Shown here piece by piece: positions 16,284 through 23,229 of a stretch of 64,000 nt of DNA. The notes beneath the pieces are model-generated. The model was not told where the DNA came from, did not search any database, and saw only the letters and a list, made by a program, of their open reading frames with translations. The stretch lies in assembly GCA_023259375.1 (NCBI GenBank), contig JAHFQC010000009.1, positions 1 through 64,000 on the forward strand, read 5' to 3'. Source of the DNA: Alphaproteobacteria bacterium (GTDB lineage: Bacteria; Pseudomonadota; Alphaproteobacteria; Micropepsales; Micropepsaceae). Both the position numbers and the translations under genes were made by a program. Each line of letters starts with the position of its first letter. Position 1 is the stretch's first letter.

Positions 16284-16421
16284 GGCAGCCCAGGATATGA
16301 CTCGCGGTCACTGTAAGGGCTTTGAAGCGATTTGACCAAGGGTGCCGTTACGGTAATCGTTGCAAAGACTTGACCGCGTGCGTGCACATCTCCGAAGCTA
16401 AATCAGCACGGGAGAGCTGGC

Positions 16422-17305
<884 letters not shown>

Positions 17306-17306
<1 letters not shown>

Positions 17307-17692
17307 TGCCTAACACCGTGAAGGATATGATCCAAGCCGCCAATCAGGCGGTGCCGAAAATCACGCCGGACGAAGTCAAGAAGATGAAGGAGAAGGGCAA
17401 CGTCCTTATCGTCGACGTGCGCGATCCGCTCGAAGTCGAGCAGAGCGGCATGGTCGAAGGCGCCGTGAACGTGCCCCGCGGCATGCTCGAATTCCGCGCC
17501 GATCCGTCGTCGCCCTATCACGACAACGCCTTCGCCAAGGACAAGACGGTGATCGTCTATTGCGCCTCCGGCGGCCGTTCGGCCCTGTCCGGCAAGGTGT
17601 TGAAGGACATGGGATTCAAGCGCGTCTACAACATGGGCGGCTTCAAGGAGTGGGAAGACGCCGGCGGCAAGGTCGACAAAAACAACCCCTAA
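17306..17692 (+). CDS. Rhodanese-like sulfurtransferase
   Basis: A 128-residue single-domain rhodanese without signal peptide. The domain runs from ITPDEVKKMKE through VLIVDVRDPLEVEQSG and GAVNVPRGMLEF to IVYCASGGRSALSGKVL, where the active Cys heads the CASGGR loop. It should carry persulfide sulfur; the acceptor is unknown. It overlaps the SDR gene by one base and precedes a thermonuclease-like gene after 56 bases, probably in one transcript. Confidence 0.88.
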
Positions 17693-17748
17693 GGTGGCAC
17701 GGCGCTGAATTTCGTGCAGAATGCGCGTCTCTCGGGTGGGGGGATCGC

Positions 17749-18513
17749 ATGCGGTGGACGATTGCACTGGCCGTGGCCGCTTTGACGGCGCCGTGTTTTG
17801 CGGCCGCGCCTTCTTGTACGGGCGAGATCGAGATCGCCGACGCCCACATCATGCGGGTCGAGAAGAACGCCGTCCTGGTGATGACCGACGGCCGGGCGTT
17901 GAAGCTCGAAGGCATCCGCCTGCCGGCCGGTCCAGCCGACCGGGCGCCGCAGGCCATTGCCGACCGCGCTTTCGCCGAGCTCGAAAGCCTGGCCAAGGGT
18001 GTACGGCTCGACGCCCGCGCGACCTGGCCCAAGGAAGACCGCTACGACCGCGTCCGCAGCCAGATTTTCACCCGTGACGGCACCTGGCTGCAGCTCGATC
18101 TGTTGAAAAAGGGGCTGGCCCGGGTGGAGCTGTTGCCCGACCGCGGCGAGTGCAATCTCGAGTTTTATGCCGCCGAGGCCGAGGCGCACAAAGCCGGTGT
18201 CGGACTGTGGGCCGATCCGGCCTATGCCACCCGCCGGGCCGACCAGATCGCCGCCGACGTCGGCACGTTCCAGCTTGTCATCGGCCGGGTGGCCAAGGCG
18301 TTCAGCACCCAGGATGGGATTGTGCTCGCGCTTGGTCCCGATCCGCGGCGCGATCTCACCGTGCGCATCGGCGCCGACGACGTGAAGCGGTTCAAATGGC
18401 TGGGCGTCGACCCGCTCAACTATGACGGCAAGCTGATCCGGGTACGCGGCGTGGTGCAGCCGGGACCGTCCATCGCCGTCGGCAATCCGCGGCAGATCGA
18501 ACTGCTGCAATAA
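17749..18513 (+). CDS. Exported thermonuclease-like (SNase) protein
   Basis: A 254-residue protein with a signal peptide (MRWTIALAVAALTAPCFAAA). Residues ~25-160 resemble the staphylococcal-nuclease OB fold: GRALKLEGIRLPAG, a segment with DRYDRVRSQIFTRDGTWLQ, LLKKGLARVEL and AEAEAHKAGVGLWAD. The usual first-strand Arg-Asp pair is not obvious, so nuclease activity is uncertain. The C-terminal ~90 residues form a second beta domain seen in alphaproteobacterial relatives. The start is preceded by six G (17738-17743), spaced 5 bases from the ATG. Confidence 0.78.
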   Translation: MRWTIALAVAALTAPCFAAAPSCTGEIEIADAHIMRVEKNAVLVMTDGRALKLEGIRLPAGPADRAPQAIADRAFAELESLAKGVRLDARATWPKEDRYDRVRSQIFTRDGTWLQLDLLKKGLARVELLPDRGECNLEFYAAEAEAHKAGVGLWADPAYATRRADQIAADVGTFQLVIGRVAKAFSTQDGIVLALGPDPRRDLTVRIGADDVKRFKWLGVDPLNYDGKLIRVRGVVQPGPSIAVGNPRQIELLQ

Positions 18514-18539
18514 CCCCGCTCGCGTTGTACAAGCCCCGG

Positions 18540-18758
18540 ATGCACTGTCCTCATTGCGGCACCGAACTGCCGAGCCGCGGCCGCACCATCATCACCGGCA
18601 TCCTGTTCATAGCGGGCGCCATCGTGCTGCTGCTGTTCGTGCGGCTGCCGGTATTCATTCTGGCGGCTGTGCTGTTGGCAGTCACCGGCGCCGCGATGGT
18701 ACGCGGCGGCTTCAAAGCCAAAGTCAGAGTCTGCCGGCGCTGCCGCCGGGCGCTGTAA
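18540..18758 (+). CDS. Small membrane protein with terminal zinc-ribbon cysteines
   Basis: A 72-residue protein. It starts with MHCPHCGTELPSRG (CxxC), has a hydrophobic hairpin of two membrane helices (about residues 17-52), and ends with VCRRCRRAL (second CxxC). The two CxxC pairs could jointly bind one zinc on the cytoplasmic side. A TTG at 18525 would add five residues; neither start has a clear ribosome site. It follows the nuclease gene closely on the same strand. Function unknown. Confidence 0.6.
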   Translation: MHCPHCGTELPSRGRTIITGILFIAGAIVLLLFVRLPVFILAAVLLAVTGAAMVRGGFKAKVRVCRRCRRAL

Positions 18759-18764
18759 CCGCGC

Positions 18765-19235
18765 TCAGAACGGCCGGTGACGGGGCGGACGGATGGTATC
18801 CGCGAACACGATCAGCAGCGGCAGTCCCAGCGGAATCGCCAGCAGCATGCCGATACGATGATCGCCGATAGCGTATCCGATCACCCAGCCGGCGGCGAAG
18901 CCGATGCCCATGGTGCCGACCACTTTCAACAGCGAGGCGAGCGGACGCTGGCTCGCCAGAGCGATCGTCGCCAAGGCGCCGATCGCCATGCCAAGGATCA
19001 TCGCCAGTTTGAGGGAGTCCGTCACCGACGACACCAGCCAGCCGGCGAGGCAGCCCAGCGCCATGGCGCCGGCGACTTTGCCGACCGCAAGGACCGGCTT
19101 GGTGCCGAACAAGGCGACAGTCGCCAGAAATCCGATGGCGCCACCGGCGACCACCGCAATTGCCACTTGATCGGTTACCGACACGATCAGCCAGCCGGCT
19201 ACCGACCCGATCACTCCCGCGAGCAGCCATTTCAT
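18765..19235 (-). CDS. Membrane protein made of three internal repeats
   Basis: A 156-residue, very hydrophobic protein. It consists of three copies of a ~48-residue unit: GSVAGWLIVSVTDQ...GAIGFLATVALFGTKP, GCLAGWLVSSVTDS...GMAIGALATIALASQRP and GFAAGWVIGYAIGD...LPLLIVFADTIRP. Each unit appears to contain two membrane helices with a conserved AGW near the start and an Asp between the helices. No known family was recognised. It is convergent with the zinc-ribbon gene, whose stop is 6 bases away. Confidence 0.65.
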   Translation of the reverse strand: MKWLLAGVIGSVAGWLIVSVTDQVAIAVVAGGAIGFLATVALFGTKPVLAVGKVAGAMALGCLAGWLVSSVTDSLKLAMILGMAIGALATIALASQRPLASLLKVVGTMGIGFAAGWVIGYAIGDHRIGMLLAIPLGLPLLIVFADTIRPPRHRPF

Positions 19236-19481
19236 GGAATCGACCCCGTGATTGTCGGATTCATGACTTCAACGACACCGAACAGCAATGCCGTCGAACG
19301 CAAATCTAAACCATTCCGAACGCGAGCAAAGAGGGCAAAAGGCTTGTTGATTACGGCTGATACAGAATCTTACATTTCGTGCCGGTTGTCATGCTCGTTG
19401 TTCTATCGATCCCGTTCAGCATGTCGTCGTGCGACAGTGCTCGTGAAGCCGGTATGATCGAGTGACATTCGGGGGGATACG

Positions 19482-20327
19482 ATGTGCTGCATTTTTGATC
19501 GTCGCTGGTTGGCCCACCTGGGCGCGATTTTGGCGCTCTCGTTGGCGACGGCCGGGGCCGCTGCCGAAAGACTGACCGGAAAACCTGGGACGGTTACTTG
19601 CCTGCCGGGCGGTACGCCGCGACCGGCCTGCATTGCGACCTATGCCAAGCTCGACAAGCTGCTGGCTGCCAAGGATTGGGGCGGTTTGGGTGCGGCGTTG
19701 TCCTATTCCGGCGATCTGGACGCCTATGTCGCCTCGATCGATTGGTTGAGCGAGCAGGTAACGGCCGGACGCGGCGGCTTTTTCGTGGTCACGTTCTTGG
19801 CCCGGGATTATTGGATGCTCGGTAACGATATGGCCGCGCTGGGCGGCGATATGCGCCTCAACGGGGCGTTGATGTCGCTTTATGCGCTGAGCGTGATCCA
19901 GACCGATGGCGTTGAGTGTGCCGACCGCAGTTCACCGGGCGCGCGGACCGGTCAGTTGATGCAGTTGCGCCGCGAGGCGTTCTTGTTCCTGGGGACGCAA
20001 TCACCGGAAGTCCGCAGCCATATGATTGCAACGGTGGTCGGCATGGATCGCAAGATCGGCCCTCTACGCGCCCATAACGACGAGAATCTCTGCAATTTTG
20101 GCATGGACAGGATGTCGGCGGGCATTGAGGCCGGCCTCACCAGGGAGATCCCCAATCCGGGTGGTTATGTCGGCAAAACCGTTGGAGTCGATGCGCCGCC
20201 CGGCTGGAAGCCGAAGTACCGGCCGCCGAGCGAATACGAGCCCGAAAAGGCAAAGGTGCGGCAGGCGCTTCGCGACACGCTGACGACTTTTGTCGACTCG
20301 ATCGTAAAGGCCAAAGCGGCGCCGTGA
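19482..20327 (+). CDS. Exported protein of unknown function
   Basis: A 281-residue protein with a signal peptide (about residues 1-28, ending GAAAE). The mature part is mostly helical, with Cys in TCLPGG, ACIATY, VECADR and LCNFG, and a Pro-rich end (PPGWKPKYRPPSEYEPEKAK). I recognise no family. Six G (19471-19476) sit 5 bases before the ATG, as in several other exported-protein genes of this window. It is convergent with carD, and a hairpin terminator lies between them. Confidence 0.65.
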   Translation: MCCIFDRRWLAHLGAILALSLATAGAAAERLTGKPGTVTCLPGGTPRPACIATYAKLDKLLAAKDWGGLGAALSYSGDLDAYVASIDWLSEQVTAGRGGFFVVTFLARDYWMLGNDMAALGGDMRLNGALMSLYALSVIQTDGVECADRSSPGARTGQLMQLRREAFLFLGTQSPEVRSHMIATVVGMDRKIGPLRAHNDENLCNFGMDRMSAGIEAGLTREIPNPGGYVGKTVGVDAPPGWKPKYRPPSEYEPEKAKVRQALRDTLTTFVDSIVKAKAAP

Positions 20328-20352
20328 ATGGCAGCCGTCAGGGCAAACGAAA

Positions 20353-20376
20353 AGGCCCGGGAGTTACCCCGGGCCT
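20353..20376 (-). terminator. Hairpin terminator behind carD
   Basis: Perfect 9-bp stem (aggcccggg at 20353-20361 with cccgggcct at 20368-20376), loop of 6, followed on the minus strand by TTTT. It suits carD and could also work for the convergent gene ending at 20327. Confidence 0.8.
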
Positions 20377-20400
20377 GATGCAATTCTCTTTGAAAACGGC

Positions 20401-20964
20401 TTACGCCGCCTTTTTCAGCAGTGCGCCTTCGACGCGCTTCACCGCAGCGGTCTCGTCGATCTTTTCGACCGCCGCGACTTCGCGGGCCATGCGGGCGAGG
20501 GCCGCTTCATAGAGCTGGCGCTCGGAATAGGACTGCTCCGGCTGGCCGGAAGCGCGGTGCAGGTCGCGCACCACTTCGGCGATCGATACCAGATCGCCCG
20601 AGTTGATCTTCGCTTCGTATTCCTGAGCGCGGCGGGACCACATCGTCCGCTTGACGCGGGCACGTCCCTTGAGCGTGTTAAGCGCTGTCGCAACCGTGTC
20701 GGGAGACGACAGCTTGCGCATGCCAACGGCTTTCGCCTTGGTCACGGGCACGCGCAGAGTCATCTTGTCCTTGTCGAAGGTGATCACGAACAGCTCGAGC
20801 TTGAGGCCGGCGACTTCCTGCTCTTCGATGCGCATGATTTTGCCGACGCCGTGCGTGGGATACACGACATGGTCGTTGGCTTTGAAATCGAGTTTCCTGT
20901 TGGAGTTCGCCGGAATCTTTTTCGCCGCCGGAGCGGGTGCAACTGGAGCTTTAGCCGTGGTCAT
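20401..20964 (-). CDS. carD: CarD-family transcriptional regulator
   Basis: A 187-residue protein. CarD proteins bind the RNA polymerase beta subunit and stabilise open complexes, notably at rRNA promoters. After an Ala/Lys/Pro leader (about 25 residues) the RNAP-interaction domain reads FKANDHVVYPTHGVGKIMRIEEQE and LRVPVTKAKAVGMRKL; the helical C-terminal domain contains KRTMWSRRAQEYEAKINSGDL. Start ATG 20964 follows GGAAAGTGAA; a longer frame adds only 12 unlikely residues. Its grouping with fdxA, an S4 gene and a helicase is the usual alphaproteobacterial arrangement. Confidence 0.92.
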   Translation of the reverse strand: MTTAKAPVAPAPAAKKIPANSNRKLDFKANDHVVYPTHGVGKIMRIEEQEVAGLKLELFVITFDKDKMTLRVPVTKAKAVGMRKLSSPDTVATALNTLKGRARVKRTMWSRRAQEYEAKINSGDLVSIAEVVRDLHRASGQPEQSYSERQLYEAALARMAREVAAVEKIDETAAVKRVEGALLKKAA

Positions 20965-21130
20965 TTCACTTTCCGTATCGCGCACTCGAACGGGCGCCAA
21001 ACCAGAAGGCTGGCACCGCGAATTTTGACACTGTCATAGTGCGGCGCCTCCGGACCTCTCTTTAAATCCGGGTGGGGCAGCGCCGTTCGAGTCCTTTTTC
21101 AGAACGGGTGTAAGCTACCACATGTTGAGG

Positions 21131-21273
21131 CGAAAGGGAAGGACCCTTTCCTCAAACCTTTGAAAGAATAAGACTTCTTTATGTTCTGGTTGATCCGGGA
21201 GGTTCCCGGACACCAATTTTTAGGCGTCTAACCGGCCGTTTTGCTGGAGAAATTGGATTCCAGGGCCGGTTAG
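21131..21273 (-). promoter_or_regulatory. Structured spacer between fdxA and carD
   Basis: Three hairpins follow one another: gaaaggg/ccctttc near 21134-21152, tccggga/tcccgga (21194-21200 and 21204-21210, loop of 3), and ctaaccggcc/ggccggttag (21228-21237 and 21264-21273), whose loop holds another 5-bp stem (ctgga/tccag). The last lies directly behind fdxA. None has a clear T-run on the minus strand, so processing or attenuation of an fdxA-carD transcript is as likely as termination. Confidence 0.5.
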
Positions 21274-21283
21274 ATGCTTAATT

Positions 21284-21622
21284 TCACGAGCCCTGGCCGG
21301 GCTTTTCCGAGAAGTACTTCTCCAGCTTGCCGGTCTCTTTGCGGAATTCTTCGCGATCGGCCGGCGGCGTGCCCTTCTGGGTGATGTTGGGCCACTTCTT
21401 GGCGTAGTCGGCGTTCAGCGACATCCACTTCTCGAGACCGCTTTCGGTATCGGCCTTAATGGCTTCAGGCGGGCATTCCGGCTCGCAGACGCCGCAATCG
21501 ATGCACTCGTCAGGGTGGATGACGAGCATGTTTTCGCCTTCGTAGAAGCAGTCCACCGGGCAGACTTCCACGCAATCCATGAACTTGCACTTGATGCAGG
21601 CGTCCGTAACGACATAGGCCAT
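21284..21622 (-). CDS. fdxA: 7Fe ferredoxin
   Basis: A 112-residue ferredoxin of the Azotobacter FdI type, with one [3Fe-4S] and one [4Fe-4S] cluster. Cysteines lie at 9, 12, 17, 21, 25, 40, 43, 46 and 50, matching the FdI ligand set shifted by one; 9, 17, 21 and 50 would hold the 3Fe cluster and 25, 40, 43 and 46 the 4Fe cluster. The C-terminal extension with [17 protein letters not shown] is typical of this class. It is a low-potential electron carrier; the partner is not shown by the sequence. carD lies downstream on the same strand. Confidence 0.93.
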   Translation of the reverse strand: MAYVVTDACIKCKFMDCVEVCPVDCFYEGENMLVIHPDECIDCGVCEPECPPEAIKADTESGLEKWMSLNADYAKKWPNITQKGTPPADREEFRKETGKLEKYFSEKPGQGS

Positions 21623-21726
21623 CGGTGAAAGGCTCCGGTGAAATTCTGGGCAGCGGTGATAGGGCGCGTCGGCGTTCGGATCAACCCCGGAAAACGCCGG
21701 TGCGGCGGATTGGGCCGGGCGGAAAG

Positions 21727-22488
21727 CTATAGGCGTTCATCGGCCCGTAGCGTCAGCACCGCCACGCCGGACGCGGTGACTGCGACGGTGTGCTCGAACT
21801 GGGCCGACAGCGAGCCGTCTTTGGTGACAACGGCCCAACCGTCTTCCGGCGTGATCACGCCGCGGCGGCCGCGATTAATCATCGGCTCGATGGTAAAGAC
21901 CATGCCTTCGCGCAGGAGAAGGCCGGTGCCTGGCCTGCCATAGTGCATCACCTGCGGTTCTTCGTGCATTTCGCGGCCGATGCCGTGGCCGCAGTATTCC
22001 CGCACCACCGAATAGCCGTTCTTCTTGGCGTGGCGTTCGATCGCCCAGCCGACATCGCCGAGCCGCGCCCCCGGCCGTACCGCCTGGATGCCTTTCCACA
22101 GGGCTTCGTAGGTGGTTTCGACCAGCCGCCGGGCGGCGGGGTGAACTTCGCCGACCATATACGTCTTGCTGGAATCGGCGATGTAGCCGTTCTTCTCCAG
22201 CGTGATGTCGAGATTGACGATATCGCCCTCGGCCAGGATCTCCGACGCCGACGGGACGCCGTGGCAGACCACGTCATTCACCGACGAATTCAGCACATAA
22301 GCGAAGTCGTATTGGCCTTTGCTCGCGGGGCGGGCCTTGAGGTCGTCGACGATGAAGCGCTCCACCATATCGTTGACCGCCAGCGTCGACAGACCGGCGA
22401 GGGGCGTCCGGTCGAGCATCTCGAACACCGACGCCAGCAGCCGGCCGGATTGCGCCAGCAGCGCCAGTTCATGCGGCTGCTTGATCAT
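21727..22488 (-). CDS. map: Type I methionine aminopeptidase paired with a ParD-like gene
   Basis: A 253-residue MAP. All metal ligands appear present: two Asp in [19 protein letters not shown], His in [14 protein letters not shown], Glu in FTIEPM and Glu in AQFEHT. It should remove N-terminal Met from proteins. ATG 22488 overlaps the end of the ParD-like gene by 4 bases, unlike a stand-alone housekeeping map. It separates fdxA from the S4-helicase pair, which normally lie together, so the two-gene unit looks inserted. A second map elsewhere is expected but cannot be seen here. Confidence 0.9.
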   Translation of the reverse strand: MIKQPHELALLAQSGRLLASVFEMLDRTPLAGLSTLAVNDMVERFIVDDLKARPASKGQYDFAYVLNSSVNDVVCHGVPSASEILAEGDIVNLDITLEKNGYIADSSKTYMVGEVHPAARRLVETTYEALWKGIQAVRPGARLGDVGWAIERHAKKNGYSVVREYCGHGIGREMHEEPQVMHYGRPGTGLLLREGMVFTIEPMINRGRRGVITPEDGWAVVTKDGSLSAQFEHTVAVTASGVAVLTLRADERL

Positions 22489-22697
22489 CCTTCGACGGCC
22501 ACCAGCCTCGGCGCCGCCACCCCGGCCGAGCGCAGCTCGCGTTGCATGATCTCGCTGAAGCTGAGCGTCGGGTTGGTCTCGGCCAGCATGCCGAGTTTTA
22601 TCCAGTACGCCGCCTGCGCATTGATCGACCGGCACGACACCTTGCTCGCCCGCCGCAGCTGGTCGTGCAGATCATCCTCGATGTTCACGATGCCCAT
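22485..22697 (-). CDS. ParD-like antitoxin-type protein
   Basis: A 70-residue protein resembling the ParD-like family: MGIVNIEDDLHDQLRRASKVSCRSINAQ.. AYWIKLGMLAE then LSFSEIMQREL. The pattern fits a ribbon-helix-helix DNA-binding N-terminus followed by helices that would contact a partner. It is translationally coupled to a methionine aminopeptidase rather than a ParE toxin. The region just upstream has three TATATG direct repeats and a flanking inverted repeat, as expected for self-repression. Confidence 0.7.
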   Translation of the reverse strand: MGIVNIEDDLHDQLRRASKVSCRSINAQAAYWIKLGMLAETNPTLSFSEIMQRELRSAGVAAPRLVAVEG

Positions 22698-22701
22698 GGC
22701 A

Positions 22702-22738
22702 CCTCGCTATATGATTCGTATATGGTTTATATGCGAGG
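22702..22738 (-). promoter_or_regulatory. Putative operator/promoter of the ParD-like/map operon
   Basis: Three TATATG repeats at 22708-22713, 22719-22724 and 22728-22733 (spacing 11 and 9, about one DNA turn) are framed by the inverted repeat cctcgc (22702-22707)/gcgagg (22733-22738). The block ends 4 bases before the start codon. Ribbon-helix-helix antitoxins usually bind such iterated sites. An embedded TATAAA may be part of the -10 element. Confidence 0.6.
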
Positions 22739-22783
22739 CGTGGGGCGGTGCCAACCGAAAACCTGCCAACCGCATCCCCAACC

Positions 22784-22920
22784 CGTCATGGCCGGGCCGG
22801 CGTGCCGCGGCACAGCCGCTGGCGAGGTCGTGACCCGGCCATCCAGGCGGTGGCGAAATATGGATTGGCGCTGGCATTTGCTCTTGCGCTGGATGGCCGG
22901 TTTGGAGGCCGGCCATGACG
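22784..22920. repeat. 137-bp MITE-like nested palindrome
   Basis: Outer perfect 12-bp inverted ends CGTCATGGCCGG (22784-22795) and CCGGCCATGACG (22909-22920) enclose a second perfect pair, CCGGCCATCCAG (22835-22846) and CTGGATGGCCGG (22889-22900). No transposase is present. The element lies between the ParD-like gene and the S4 gene, at one boundary of the interrupted carD-helicase block. Confidence 0.65.
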
Positions 22921-22953
22921 AATTACTGGGCTGAACGGCGGACCAAAGGCCAG

Positions 22954-23223
22954 TTACTCTTCCACCTTCTCGTACAGCGTCCGTGCTTCGGTTGCCGGGC
23001 CGCGGCGCTTGGCTCCGGCAAGGACGCGCACCACCACGACTTCGCGGCCTTGCGGAATGGTCAAGATATCGCCGGGACGCACTTCGCGTCCGGCTTTCTC
23101 GACGCGGAATCCGTTGATGCGCAGGTGGCCTTTTTCGCAGGCCTCCGCCGCCAAACCGCGCGTCTTATAGAACCGTGCGCACCACAGCCATTTGTCGAGG
23201 CGGAGGCGTTCGGGTTCGGCCAT
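22954..23223 (-). CDS. S4-domain RNA-binding protein (Hsp15-like)
   Basis: An 89-residue protein with one S4 domain: ERLRLDKWLWCARFYKTRGLAAEACEKG then LRINGFRVEKAGREVRPGDIL. Hsp15-type proteins bind stalled 50S subunits carrying peptidyl-tRNA. The C-terminus is basic, then acidic (ARTLYEKVEE). It follows the SUV3-like helicase by 6 bases on the same strand, the standard alphaproteobacterial pairing, suggesting a joint role in RNA or ribosome handling. Confidence 0.9.
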   Translation of the reverse strand: MAEPERLRLDKWLWCARFYKTRGLAAEACEKGHLRINGFRVEKAGREVRPGDILTIPQGREVVVVRVLAGAKRRGPATEARTLYEKVEE

Positions 23224-23229
23224 GTCAGC

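Noticed and set aside
21085..21115. GTTCGAGTCC resembling a tRNA T-arm
   Set aside because: No acceptor stem, D-arm or anticodon arm could be paired around it.
22707..22916. 69-codon minus-strand frame across the MITE-like element
   Set aside because: It is the translation of a palindromic repeat, lacks a ribosome site and has no protein-like pattern.
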